A model generated the notes under the pieces. The model searched no databases. It saw only the letters and a list, made by a program, of their open reading frames with translations, and had not been told where the DNA came from. A program made the translations under genes and the position numbers. Shown here one piece after another: positions 55,806 through 63,577 of a stretch of 64,000 bases of DNA. The stretch's first letter is position 1; the number at the start of each line of letters is the position of its first letter. Source of the DNA: Streptomyces echinatus. Lineage in GTDB: Bacteria > Actinomycetota > Actinomycetes > Streptomycetales > Streptomycetaceae. The DNA is taken from positions 62,001 to 126,000 of the forward strand of contig NZ_JACHJK010000012.1 in NCBI RefSeq assembly GCF_014203595.1. Reading direction: 5' to 3'.

Positions 55806-57020
55806 TCACAGGTACCGCTTCAGCTCCCGGCGTGCCAGGGACCGCTGGTGCACCTCGTCCGGGCCGTCGGCGAGCATCAGGGTGCGGGCGCTCGCGTACA
55901 GCTCGGCCAGCGGGAAGTCCTGGCTCACCCCGCCCGCGCCGTGCAGCTGGATCGCGCGGTCCAGGATGCCGACCACCGCGCGCGGAGTGGCGATCTTGAT
56001 GGCCTGGATCTCCGTGTGCGCGCCCTTGTTGCCGACGGTGTCCATCAGCCAGGCCGTCTTCAGCACCAGCAGCCGCAGCTGCTCGACGGTGACCCGGGCG
56101 TCGGCGATCCAGTTCTGGACCACGCCCTGCTGGGCCAGGGCCTTGCCGAACGCGGTGCGCGAGACGGCCCGCCGGCACATCAGCTCGATCGCCCGCTCGG
56201 CCATGCCGATCAGCCGCATGCAGTGGTGGATCCGGCCGGGCCCGAGCCGGGCCTGGGCGATGGCGAAACCGCCGCCCTCCTCGCCGACGAGGTTCGCCAC
56301 CGGCACGCGCGCGTGGTCGAAGACGACCTCGGCGTGGCCGCCGTGCGAGTGGTCCTCGTAGCCGAAGACCTGCATCGCCCGGCTGACCGTGACGCCCGGG
56401 GTGTCGCGCGGGACCAGGACCATGGACTGCTGGCGGCGGATGTCCGCGCCGTCCGGGTCCGTCTTGCCCATCACGATGAAGATCTTGCAGTCCGGGTTCA
56501 TCGCGCCGGAGATGTACCACTTGCGGCCGGTGATGACGTACTCGTCGCCGTCCCGCTCGATGAGCGTGGTGATGTTGGTGGCGTCCGAGGAGGCCACCTC
56601 CGGCTCGGTCATCGCGAACGCCGAGCGGATCTCACCGGCCAGCAGCGGCTCCAGCCACTGCTTGCGCTGCTGCTCGCTGCCGAACTGCGCCAGCACCTCC
56701 ATGTTCCCGGTGTCCGGTGCCGCGCAGTTGGTCGCGGTGGGCGCGAGGTGCGGGGAGCGGCCGGTGATCTCGGCGAGCGGCGCGTACTGCAGATTGGTCA
56801 GCCCGGCGCCGTACTCGGTGTCGGGCAGGAAGAGGTTCCACAGGCCCCGCCTGCGGGCCTGCGCCTTCAGCTCCTCGACCACGGCCGGGGTGTCCCACGG
56901 GGAGGCCAGCCGCGCCCGCTGTTCCTCGGCGACCGCCTCGGCCGGGTAGACGTAGTCGTCCATGAAGGCCAGCAGTTCGGCCCGGAGTTCCTCGGTGCGC
57001 GCGTCGAACGCGAAGTCCAT
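55806..57020 (-). CDS. Acyl-CoA dehydrogenase, ACAD10/11-like
   Basis: 404 aa from ATG 57020. FAD-dependent ACAD with FAFDARTEELRAELLAFMDDYVYPAE, LPDTEYGAGLTNLQYAPLAEITGRS, FAMTEPEVASSDATNITT, GRKWYISGAMNPDCKIFIVMGKT, YEDHSHGGHAEVVFDHARVP and LAELYASARTLMLADGPDEVHQRSLARREL. The catalytic-Glu loop has Asp-Glu (DGPDEVH) rather than YEGT, as in long-chain ACAD11-type enzymes. It follows an APH-type kinase gene by 5 bp; this pairing mirrors the fused kinase-dehydrogenase of human ACAD10/11. Confidence 0.94.
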   Translation of the reverse strand: MDFAFDARTEELRAELLAFMDDYVYPAEAVAEEQRARLASPWDTPAVVEELKAQARRRGLWNLFLPDTEYGAGLTNLQYAPLAEITGRSPHLAPTATNCAAPDTGNMEVLAQFGSEQQRKQWLEPLLAGEIRSAFAMTEPEVASSDATNITTLIERDGDEYVITGRKWYISGAMNPDCKIFIVMGKTDPDGADIRRQQSMVLVPRDTPGVTVSRAMQVFGYEDHSHGGHAEVVFDHARVPVANLVGEEGGGFAIAQARLGPGRIHHCMRLIGMAERAIELMCRRAVSRTAFGKALAQQGVVQNWIADARVTVEQLRLLVLKTAWLMDTVGNKGAHTEIQAIKIATPRAVVGILDRAIQLHGAGGVSQDFPLAELYASARTLMLADGPDEVHQRSLARRELKRYL

Positions 57021-57025
57021 GCGGG

Positions 57026-58048
57026 TCAGCCTTCCTGGAGGGTCGTCAGTCCGTGGTCGATGAAGACGGGTACGAGGTCGCCGATGCGGTCGAAGCCGCG
57101 GCCGACCGTCTGGCCGAGCGTGTACCGGTAGTGGATGCCCTCGAGGATCACGGCGAGCTTGAACCAGGCGAAGGCGGTGTACCAGGACACGGCCGAGACG
57201 TCCCGGCCGGAGCGGGCCGCGTACCGCTCGATCAGCTCCTGCGGGTCGGGGTGCCCCGGGGCCTCGGCGGTGGTGGAGACGGGCGAGTGGGCCATGCCCA
57301 GCGGCCGGCTGTACATCACCAGCAGACCGAGGTCGGTCAGCGGGTCGCCGAGCGTGGACATCTCCCAGTCGAGGATCGCCTTGATCCTGTCGTCGTCGCC
57401 GATCAGGACGTTGTCCAGCCGGTAGTCGCCGTGCACGACCGTCGGGGCGGGGGAGGTGGGCAGGGAGCGGCCGAGCGCCGCGTGCAGCTCGTCGATGCCC
57501 GCCAGCTCGCGGTTGCGGGAGGCGTCCAGCTGCTTGCCCCAGCGGCGCAGCTGCCGGTCCAGGAAGCCCTCGGGGCGGCCGAAGCCGGCGAGGCCCACCT
57601 CGGCGGGGTCCACCGCGTGCAGCTCGACCAGCGTGTCCACCAGGGACAGCACCGCGTTCCGGGTGCGCTCGGCACCCAGCGGGGCGAGCTGCTGGGCCGT
57701 GCGGTACGGGGTGCCCTCGACGAACTCCATCACGTAGAACGGCGCACCGAGCACCTCCTCGTCCTCGCACAGCAGCACCGGACGGGGGACCGGCACCCGG
57801 GTCGGGTGCAGGGCGCTGATGACCCGGTGCTCGCGCTTCATGTCGTGCGCGGTGGCCAGCACATGGCCGAGCGGGGGCCGGCGGACGACCCACCGGGAGG
57901 TGCCGTCGGAGAGCGCGTAGGTGAGGTTCGACCGTCCGCCCTCGATCAGCCGTCCGGTCAGGGGGCCGCTCACCAGACCGGGGCGCTCGCGGTCGAGCTC
58001 GGCGCGCAGCCGGTCCAGGTCGAGCCCGGGCGGGTGGTCGGCGCTCAT
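57026..58048 (-). CDS. APH-family kinase partner of the acyl-CoA dehydrogenase
   Basis: 340 aa from ATG 58048, with RBS AGGAG. Aminoglycoside-phosphotransferase fold: SNLTYALSDGTSRWVVRRPPLGHVLATAHDMKREHRVISALHPTRVPVPRPVLLCEDEEVLGAPFYVMEFV, catalytic loop VVHGDYRLDNVLIGDDDRIKAILDWEMSTLGDPLTDLG with the Brenner H-G-D-x4-N motif and the metal-binding D. Despite the fold name, this group is thought to phosphorylate hydroxyacyl substrates for the adjacent dehydrogenase; antibiotic resistance is unlikely. First gene of the pair; a TetR-type operator precedes it. Confidence 0.93.
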   Translation of the reverse strand: MSADHPPGLDLDRLRAELDRERPGLVSGPLTGRLIEGGRSNLTYALSDGTSRWVVRRPPLGHVLATAHDMKREHRVISALHPTRVPVPRPVLLCEDEEVLGAPFYVMEFVEGTPYRTAQQLAPLGAERTRNAVLSLVDTLVELHAVDPAEVGLAGFGRPEGFLDRQLRRWGKQLDASRNRELAGIDELHAALGRSLPTSPAPTVVHGDYRLDNVLIGDDDRIKAILDWEMSTLGDPLTDLGLLVMYSRPLGMAHSPVSTTAEAPGHPDPQELIERYAARSGRDVSAVSWYTAFAWFKLAVILEGIHYRYTLGQTVGRGFDRIGDLVPVFIDHGLTTLQEG

Positions 58049-58087
58049 ACATCACTCCTAGGGACGGGGGGACACGACCCGACCAAT

Positions 58088-58107
58088 GATGCCGACCGGT
58101 CGGTATG
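58088..58107. promoter_or_regulatory. TetR-type operator upstream of the APH/ACAD pair
   Basis: The core CCGACCGGTCGG (58092-58103) is a perfect 12-bp palindrome; the full site reads GATGCCGACCGGTCGGTATG. On the other strand it starts CATACCGACCGGT, identical in 13 bases to the site at 27191-27210 and close to 50686-50705. Confidence 0.65.
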
Positions 58108-58218
58108 CCGTCCAGTGGATGGCGCGAAGATCGGACCGAACGTGACCGGAGCCACGATAGGCCGACGGCCCCCCGGCGCGCTGTCCGGGGAGCCGTCGGC
58201 CCCTGCCTCCCGGCAGGG

Positions 58219-58518
58219 TCAGTGGTCGTCCCAGTGGTCTCCGTGCTCGGCGTGCCGGTGTCCGTCGTGCAGATAGTCGACGTGGTCGCCGTGCGGCACC
58301 TGCGCGTGTCCGCACTCGTCGTGGTGCACGTGCTCGTGGCCCTCGTGGACGGAGTGCCCGGCCGGCTCGCACTCGTCCCAGTGGCCCTCGTGCTCGCGGT
58401 GCAGATGGCCGTCGTGGGCGTAGTCCACGTGGTCGCCGTGCGGCACGGCGCTGTGCCCGCAGTCCGGTCCGTGGCTGTGTGTCCCGTGTGCGGTGTGTTC
58501 CTGGTGGGCGGTGGTCAT
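58219..58518 (-). CDS. His-rich metal-binding protein, 99 aa
   Basis: ATG 58518, with GAAGG upstream. 28 of 99 residues are His. Two copies of a unit CGHxxVPHGDHVDYxHDGHxHxEHxxHW occur (residues about 20-50 and 69-99), separated by ECEPAGHSVHEGHEHVHHDE. Cysteines occur as DCGH, DECE and DECGH. No signal peptide or membrane segment. It is likely a cytosolic Ni, Zn or Co store or chaperone. It is transcribed alone between the APH operon and a divergent quinone oxidoreductase gene. Confidence 0.85.
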   Translation of the reverse strand: MTTAHQEHTAHGTHSHGPDCGHSAVPHGDHVDYAHDGHLHREHEGHWDECEPAGHSVHEGHEHVHHDECGHAQVPHGDHVDYLHDGHRHAEHGDHWDDH

Positions 58519-58632
58519 GGCGCTCGCCTTCGGGGGGTACGGGAGATCGACGACGGACAGGCTGCCACGCGAAAGCCGCATAACCCGGCATACCGGTTGC
58601 GTGGCGCACGAGCACCCCGGATGGTCGAGGAC

Positions 58633-59637
58633 ATGAAGGGCATCAGCTACAGCCGCTACGGCGGACCCGAGGTGCTGGAGTACGGCGAACTGCGCGACCC
58701 CAAGGTCGGACCCGACCAGGTCCTGGTGAAGGTGCGCGCGGCGGCCGTCAACCCCGTCGACTGGAAGTGCCGCGAAGGCCACCTGGACGCGCTGCTGGAT
58801 GCGGTCTTCCCGGTGATCCCCGGCTGGGACGTCAGCGGGGTGGTCGTGCGGCCCGGTGTCTCGGTCACCGAGTTCGGGGCCGGCGACGAGGTCATCGGCT
58901 ACGTCCGCGAGGACTTTCTCTCCCGGGGCACCTTCGCCGAGTACGTGGCCGCGCCCGTGCGCACCCTGGCCCGCAAGCCGCGCAACCTGTCCTTCGAGGA
59001 GGCGGCGGGACTGCCGCTGGCCGGGCTCACCGCCTACCAGGTGCTGGTCAAGGCGCTGGACGTGCAGCGGGGCGAGACCGTCCTGGTGCACGCGGCGGCC
59101 GGCGGGGTCGGCTCGCTCGCCGTCCAGATCGCCGCCCATCTCGGCGCCCGGGTCATCGGCACCGCGGGCACGTCCAACCACGACTACGTCCGCGCCCTGG
59201 GCGGTGAGCCGGTGGCCTACGGCGAGGGCCTGGCGGAACGGGTGCGCGGGCTCGCCCCCGACGGGGTGGACGCGGTCTTCGACACCGTCGGCGGGGACAC
59301 CCTGAAGGTCTCGGCCAACCTGCTCGCCCCGGAGGGCCGGCTGGCGTCGATCGCGGACCCGGAGGTGCTGGGCCACGGCGGCCGGTACGCCTTCGTCCGC
59401 CCGGACGCCGAGGACCTGCGGCACCTGTCGCAGCTGGCCGAGCGGGGCGTCGTGACCGTGCACGTCCAGGAGACGTTCCCGCTGGAGCGGGCGGCGGACG
59501 CCCAGCGGCTGAGCCAGGAGGGCCACACCCGCGGGAAACTCGTCGTGACACCGGCCCGGGAGGACGAGGAGGGCGACGTCTGGGCCGGCAACGACGAGGG
59601 GGCCCTCTACACGACCAGCCAGGAGGGGACCTTCTAG
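58633..59637 (+). CDS. NADPH:quinone reductase-like MDR oxidoreductase
   Basis: 334 aa from ATG 58633 (GAGG 4 nt upstream; ATG 58621 also in frame). MDR without zinc ligands: YSRYGGPEVLEYGELRDPKVGPDQVLVKVRAAAVNPVDWKCREGHLD, IPGWDVSGVVVRPG, GLPLAGLTAYQVLV and the NADPH motif VLVHAAAGGVGSLAVQIAAHLGARVIGTA. The extra C-terminal 20 acidic residues (REDEEGDVWAGNDEGALYTTSQEGTF) are unusual. It reduces quinones or enones with NADPH. Its stop is 42 bp before a MITE. Confidence 0.92.
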   Translation: MKGISYSRYGGPEVLEYGELRDPKVGPDQVLVKVRAAAVNPVDWKCREGHLDALLDAVFPVIPGWDVSGVVVRPGVSVTEFGAGDEVIGYVREDFLSRGTFAEYVAAPVRTLARKPRNLSFEEAAGLPLAGLTAYQVLVKALDVQRGETVLVHAAAGGVGSLAVQIAAHLGARVIGTAGTSNHDYVRALGGEPVAYGEGLAERVRGLAPDGVDAVFDTVGGDTLKVSANLLAPEGRLASIADPEVLGHGGRYAFVRPDAEDLRHLSQLAERGVVTVHVQETFPLERAADAQRLSQEGHTRGKLVVTPAREDEEGDVWAGNDEGALYTTSQEGTF

Positions 59638-59679
59638 GCCACGAGTACGGCCGGCTTCAAGATCGGCCGCGCCCCGCCG

Positions 59680-59875
59680 CTAGGGGGTTTCGTTTGGATC
59701 AGGTCGGATCAGGCCGCGGCGTCCGGTGCGGTGCATCGCAAGGCGGAGGATCATCCGCGTACTGGGCGTACTCGGGTGGTCCGACAACGCGGCGTGGGGG
59801 TACCCCTGGCCGAAGGCTGGGGGAGTGCCGTGCCGGGCGTCGCGGACCCGGGCTGATCCAAACGAAACCCCCTAG
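59680..59875. mobile_element. 196-bp MITE with perfect 23-bp terminal inverted repeats
   Basis: 59680-59702 and 59853-59875 are perfect inverted copies, each with CTAGGGGGTTTCGTTTGGAT at the outer end. Ignoring the outermost C/G, the element begins and ends at TA, the target of IS630/Tc1-type transposases. Interior: no coding frame, but a GGGGGTACCCCTGGCC...GGCTGGGGG hairpin. I recall similar interior sequence in many Streptomyces genomes. The right end supplies the stop codon of the DUF202 gene. Confidence 0.88.
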
Positions 59876-60198
59876 ACCACGAGCACGGTCGCGCACACCG
59901 CCAGCGCCACCGCGCACAGCACCGCCGCCGTCGCGTGGCGGGGGGCGAGCACGGGCGGCGGGGGGCCGGCGGCCAGGGCGCGGATGCGGTGGTGGGCCAC
60001 CCGGAGGAAGCCCAGCCACAGGCCGCAGCACAGCGCGCAGGCGATGATCCCGGTGGCCGACGGACCCTCGTGCAGCGCCGCCTTCACGGCCAGGACGGCG
60101 ACCACGGCGGCCGACAGCGTCGTACGGCGCCAGGCCAGCCGGGTGCGCTCGGGCTGCAGGCCGGGATCCCGGACCGCCGGGTCCGGCCCGGCCGTCAC
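59872..60198 (-). CDS. DUF202 membrane protein, truncated or ended by a MITE
   Basis: 108 aa from GTG 60198, which overlaps the upstream gene's TGA (GTGA); GTG 60207 is an alternative. DUF202: PERTRLAWRRTTLSAAVVAVLAVKAAL, then two more helices ending VLCAVALAVCATVLVV. The stop TAG (59872-59874) is made by the first bases of the MITE, so the original C-terminus may have been different, though three helices are already complete. Function unknown; pairs of DUF202 proteins are common in actinobacteria. Confidence 0.82.
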   Translation of the reverse strand: MTAGPDPAVRDPGLQPERTRLAWRRTTLSAAVVAVLAVKAALHEGPSATGIIACALCCGLWLGFLRVAHHRIRALAAGPPPPVLAPRHATAAVLCAVALAVCATVLVV

Positions 60199-60587
60199 CC
60201 CTCCCACCCGACCAGCACCACCACGACCATCGCGACGGCCACCACCGCCACGACCAGACTCAGCAGCACCGGGAACCGGGACGTGGGCAGGTCCTCACCG
60301 CGCCGTATCGCCCGCTCGCAGCGCACCCAGTGGTTCACCGCGCGCAGCGAACACAGCACACCGGCCCCGAGCAGGGCGAGCGCGAGACCGACCCGCCACG
60401 CCCAGCGCAGCCCCGGCAGGAACTGGTCCACCGCGAATCCGCCGCCGATCAGCGCGAGCGCGGTGCGCAGCCAGGCGAGGAAGGTCCGCTCGTTGGCCAG
60501 CGAGAACCGGTAGTCGGGCGTGCCGCCCTCGTCCCGCACCTGCTCCGGCGCGAACCACAGCCGGATGTTCCGTACGAATTCGCTCAC
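60195..60587 (-). CDS. DUF202 (YidH-like) membrane protein
   Basis: 130 aa. MSEFVRNIRLWFAPEQVRDEGGTPDYRFSLANERTFLAWLRTALALIGGGFAVDQF is the classical YidH signature (ANERTFLAW-RTALAL). Three helices; the loop WVRCERAIRRGEDLPTSRFPVLLS separates helices 2 and 3. Inner-membrane protein of unknown function, first of the DUF202 pair. Confidence 0.9.
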   Translation of the reverse strand: MSEFVRNIRLWFAPEQVRDEGGTPDYRFSLANERTFLAWLRTALALIGGGFAVDQFLPGLRWAWRVGLALALLGAGVLCSLRAVNHWVRCERAIRRGEDLPTSRFPVLLSLVVAVVAVAMVVVVLVGWEG

Positions 60588-60608
60588 GCGGCCGACCCTA
60601 CCGGCCGG

Positions 60609-61124
60609 TCACCGGCCCGCCCGGAACGCCCGCAGCCGCTCGTACGCCGCCAGCCCGTCCGGCACCCACTCCCACTCGCCGAGCCGCCGTTCGACCTCCT
60701 CGTCGGGCAGGAAGGCGTGCCACTGGACCTCCTCCTCCTGCGGCCGTACCGGCAGCGCGCAGCGCACCTCGTACACCGCCGACCACCAGCTGTTCCCGGC
60801 GCCGTCGTCGTACAGGAACTTGAAGAGGTACGCCGGCCGGGGCAGCGCGCTCACGCCCAGCTCCTCCTCGGCCTCCCGCAGCGCCGCCTCGTCGTAGGAC
60901 TCGCCCGCGCCGACGACGCCGCCGACGAACATGTCGTACAGGGCGGGGAACACCAGCTTGGTCGCCGTGCGCCGGTGCACGAAGAGCCGGCCGGCCGCGT
61001 CCCGGGCCTGGATGAACACACAGCGGTGGCGCAGCCCGCGGGCGTAGGCCTCGCCGCGCGGGCGCCGGTCGACGACCCGGTCGTGCTCGTCGACGATGTC
61101 GAGGATCTCGTCAGCAGGGTTCAT
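60609..61124 (-). CDS. Nudix hydrolase
   Basis: 171 aa from ATG 61124, preceded by GAGGG. The Nudix box is intact: GGVVGAGESYDEAALREAEEELGV (G-x5-E-x7-REAEEELG). The first segment EILDIVDEHDRVVDRRPRGEAYARGLRHRCVFIQARDAAGRLFVHRRTATKLVFPALYDMFVGG resembles isopentenyl-diphosphate isomerase-like and YfcD-type Nudix proteins. It hydrolyses a nucleoside diphosphate derivative or similar; substrate unknown. Confidence 0.92.
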   Translation of the reverse strand: MNPADEILDIVDEHDRVVDRRPRGEAYARGLRHRCVFIQARDAAGRLFVHRRTATKLVFPALYDMFVGGVVGAGESYDEAALREAEEELGVSALPRPAYLFKFLYDDGAGNSWWSAVYEVRCALPVRPQEEEVQWHAFLPDEEVERRLGEWEWVPDGLAAYERLRAFRAGR

Positions 61125-61157
61125 GACCCTCATCCAAGCAAAGCCGCCGCCGGGCGG

Positions 61158-62072
61158 TCAGCGCCGCTGCAGGCCCCGTGCCGACCGCTCCGTCTCGCCC
61201 GTGCCGCACGGCATCGCCGGATGCAGCCCGAGCAGCACGATGCCCCCCACCACGGCCGCGAGCCCGGCCGCCTCCCAGGCCAGCGCGCCCGTGTCGGTGC
61301 GCAGCCGGTCACCGAGGAAGCCCACCCCGCACAGGATCCCGGCGAGCGGCTCGGCCGCGGTGAGCGCGGGCAGCGACATCCGCAGCGGGGCCGTCTCGAA
61401 CGCGCTCTGCACCAGGACCAGCCCGGTGACCCCGCAGGCCACCACGCCGTACGGCTGCCAGCCGGTGAACAGTTCGGAGAAGCCGCCGTCGGAGAAGCGG
61501 GTGCCGCTCACCCGGGTCAGCGCGTCCTGGATGCCGTACAGCAGCCCGGCCGCGAGGGCCAGCAGGACCGGGCCCCAGCTCAGCCGGGAGCGTTTGGCGT
61601 ACGTCGTCAGGAACAGCGCGGCGCCCACCACGGTCCCGATGATCAGCCAGTGCCGCAGCGGATCGCTGACGGCCGTGCCGCCGCGCGGCTCGCCCGCCAT
61701 GATGAACGCGCTCACCCCGCCCGCGAGCAGCAGCAGGCCGGCCCAGCCCTGACGGCCCAGGGGCTGTCTGGTCTGGTGCCGGGAGAGGGCGAGGGCGAAC
61801 AGCAGGTTGGTCGCCAGCAGCGGTTCGACCAGGGAGATCTCGCCCTTGCCGAGGGCGACGGCGCCCAGCACCATGCCGGCCACCATCAGGCCGAGGCCGC
61901 CCAGCCAGCGCGGCACCCGCATCAGGTCGAGCAGCAGCCGGAAGGAGAGGAAGTCGCTGAGCGGTGCCTTCTGCGCCGCGTTCTGCTGGAGCACGAATCC
62001 GAAGCCCAGGCAGCAGGCCGCGCTCACGGCGAGAAGGAGAACCAGAACGGACACGCTGTGTACCTCGATCAT
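61158..62072 (-). CDS. DMT-family (EamA-like) membrane transporter
   Basis: 304 aa from ATG 62072. Nine to ten helices: VLVLLLAVSAACCLGFGFVLQQNAAQKAP, WLGGLGLMVAGMVLGAVALGKGEISLVEPLLATNLLFALALS, WAGLLLLAGGVSAFIMAG, HWLIIGTVVGAALFLTTYAKRS, SLPALTAAEPLAGILCGVGFLGDRL. The E-x-L-L-x-T-N pattern is typical of the DMT (NIPA-like) family, which may carry Mg or small metabolites. Its promoter lies in the 311-bp region with two 23-bp direct repeats. Confidence 0.88.
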   Translation of the reverse strand: MIEVHSVSVLVLLLAVSAACCLGFGFVLQQNAAQKAPLSDFLSFRLLLDLMRVPRWLGGLGLMVAGMVLGAVALGKGEISLVEPLLATNLLFALALSRHQTRQPLGRQGWAGLLLLAGGVSAFIMAGEPRGGTAVSDPLRHWLIIGTVVGAALFLTTYAKRSRLSWGPVLLALAAGLLYGIQDALTRVSGTRFSDGGFSELFTGWQPYGVVACGVTGLVLVQSAFETAPLRMSLPALTAAEPLAGILCGVGFLGDRLRTDTGALAWEAAGLAAVVGGIVLLGLHPAMPCGTGETERSARGLQRR

Positions 62073-62383
62073 CCGGCCGGACCACGGACGCGTAGTGGCC
62101 GACTGTAGCGCTCCGGATACGGCAGTGCGCCGGAAGTACCCGGAGCCGGGCGGTTGACTCGCCATGCTCCGCAACCGGCGCGCGGGACGCCATGGCGTAC
62201 GCCACAGAGAGCCGGGGCGTCCGGCCCAGGACGCCATGGCATACGCCACAGGAACGTCCCGGCGCGCGCCGCCCGGAACGCGGCCCACCTGCACCGGGAG
62301 GCCCAAGTGCTCTCGCCGCGAAGGTGGTTGAGGCCGGGATCACCGGCGTTCCGCTTGACGCGGTCCGTGGCTGGGGGTTTGCT
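62073..62383. other. 311-bp divergent region containing promoters and repeats
   Basis: This lies between the DMT gene (minus) and the TPR-like gene (plus). It holds two 23-bp direct repeats (62185, 62229) with internal palindromes; no coding frame is supported. CTTGACGCGG at 62354 could be a -35 for the plus gene. Confidence 0.5.
62185..62251. repeat. Two 23-bp direct repeats with palindromic cores
   Basis: 62185-62207 and 62229-62251 differ by one base. Each contains GCCATGG and TGGCGTACGCCA (perfect palindrome in copy 1, TGGCATACGCCA in copy 2). They are spaced 44 bp, about four helical turns, as for a cooperative regulator. Confidence 0.65.
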
Positions 62384-63403
62384 GTGCGTGATCGGCCGAT
62401 GGCAGCCCGAGAATCAGGAAGCCCCGCGGTGCCCCCTCTCCCGCCTCTGCTCGGCGCCCGCCGGGCCCCGACGGACCCGTCCGGCGAGACCGCCCAGGAC
62501 GGCTCCGAAGCCTTCGACGCCGCCCTGGACGACGCGGAGCTGCGCACCGCCCGGGCCGCGCTGGCCCAGGGCCGGCGGCAGGCCGCCCGCTCCCTGCTCG
62601 TCCACACCGGCGACGACTGGGACCGCCGCGGCCACCGCCTCACCGTGCTCGCCCAGACCCCCTGCGCCACCGCCCGGGCCGACGACTGGCTGGCCGCCGA
62701 GCCCGGCTCCGCCGACGCCGCGACGCTGCTCGCCCTGGCCCTGGTCCACCGAGCCCTGCGCGGCGCGGAGGAACCCGGCCGGGCCCGGGACGCCTGCGCC
62801 ACGGCCGCCGCGCTCGCCCCGGCCGACCCCACCCCCTGGCTCGGCCTGCTCCTGCTCGCCCGTGCCTTCGGTCCGGAGAGCGTGATGCTCGGCACCTTCG
62901 CCGAGCTGATCCGCCGCCACCCCGAGCACCACCACGCCCACCACCTGCTGATCGAGGGCCTCGCCGAGCGCCCGGGGAGCGGCCGGGCCGAGGACCACGA
63001 GGCGTACGACGCCGCCGAGCTGGCCGCCGCCGAGGCGCCCGCCGACTCGCCGCTGGCCGTCCTGCCGGTCGTCGCCTACGCCGAGCGGTACCGGGTCCTC
63101 GCCGCCACCGGCCTGGCCCCCGCGGACCCGGCGGCCTCCCGGCACTGGTCCGGCCCGCGGGCCCGGCGCATCCTGCGCGCCTCCTTCGACTGGTGGCTGG
63201 AGTGGGAGCACGACGAACACCCCCGCCGCCACATCGACCTCAACCACCTGGCGTTCGCCCTGTCCTGCGCCGGCCGGCCGGCCGAGGCGGCGGCCCTGTT
63301 CCGGCGCATCGGCGACCACGCCACCCCGGCCCCCTGGGCGTACACGCACCGCGACCCCCTGGCGGCCTTCCGCACGGCCCGCACCCGCGCGCTCGGACGG
63401 TGA
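62384..63403 (+). CDS. TPR-like helical repeat protein of unknown function
   Basis: About 339 aa from GTG 62384 (GGGGG six nt upstream; ATG 62399 is an alternative). Helical repeats: AALAQGRRQAARSLLVHTGDDWDRRGHRLTVLAQ, AATLLALALVHRALRGAEEPGRARDACATAAALAPADPTPWLGLLLLARAFG, LIRRHPEHHHAHHLLIEGLAE and LNHLAFALSCAGRPAEAAALFRRIGDHATPAPWAY. No signal peptide. It may be a scaffold; similar proteins are widespread in Streptomyces without known function. Confidence 0.85.
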   Translation: MRDRPMAARESGSPAVPPLPPLLGARRAPTDPSGETAQDGSEAFDAALDDAELRTARAALAQGRRQAARSLLVHTGDDWDRRGHRLTVLAQTPCATARADDWLAAEPGSADAATLLALALVHRALRGAEEPGRARDACATAAALAPADPTPWLGLLLLARAFGPESVMLGTFAELIRRHPEHHHAHHLLIEGLAERPGSGRAEDHEAYDAAELAAAEAPADSPLAVLPVVAYAERYRVLAATGLAPADPAASRHWSGPRARRILRASFDWWLEWEHDEHPRRHIDLNHLAFALSCAGRPAEAAALFRRIGDHATPAPWAYTHRDPLAAFRTARTRALGR

Positions 63404-63577
63404 GAAACGGCGGCCCCCACGACGTACCCAGGGGGGCGGACGTACGCGGGTGAAGACACGCGCGGAGACCCACGGAAGGCGGGCGGAGACGATGGCGTGC
63501 GCGAGAAAGGATTACGGAAGTCTGACCGGCGAGCCGAATCCCTGGCCCTGTGCGGCCCCGAATGCTCGAATGACCAC

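Noticed and set aside
57026..58048. Aminoglycoside resistance gene
   Set aside because: The APH fold is shared; adjacency to an acyl-CoA dehydrogenase and the ACAD10/11 pattern favour a lipid-metabolism kinase.
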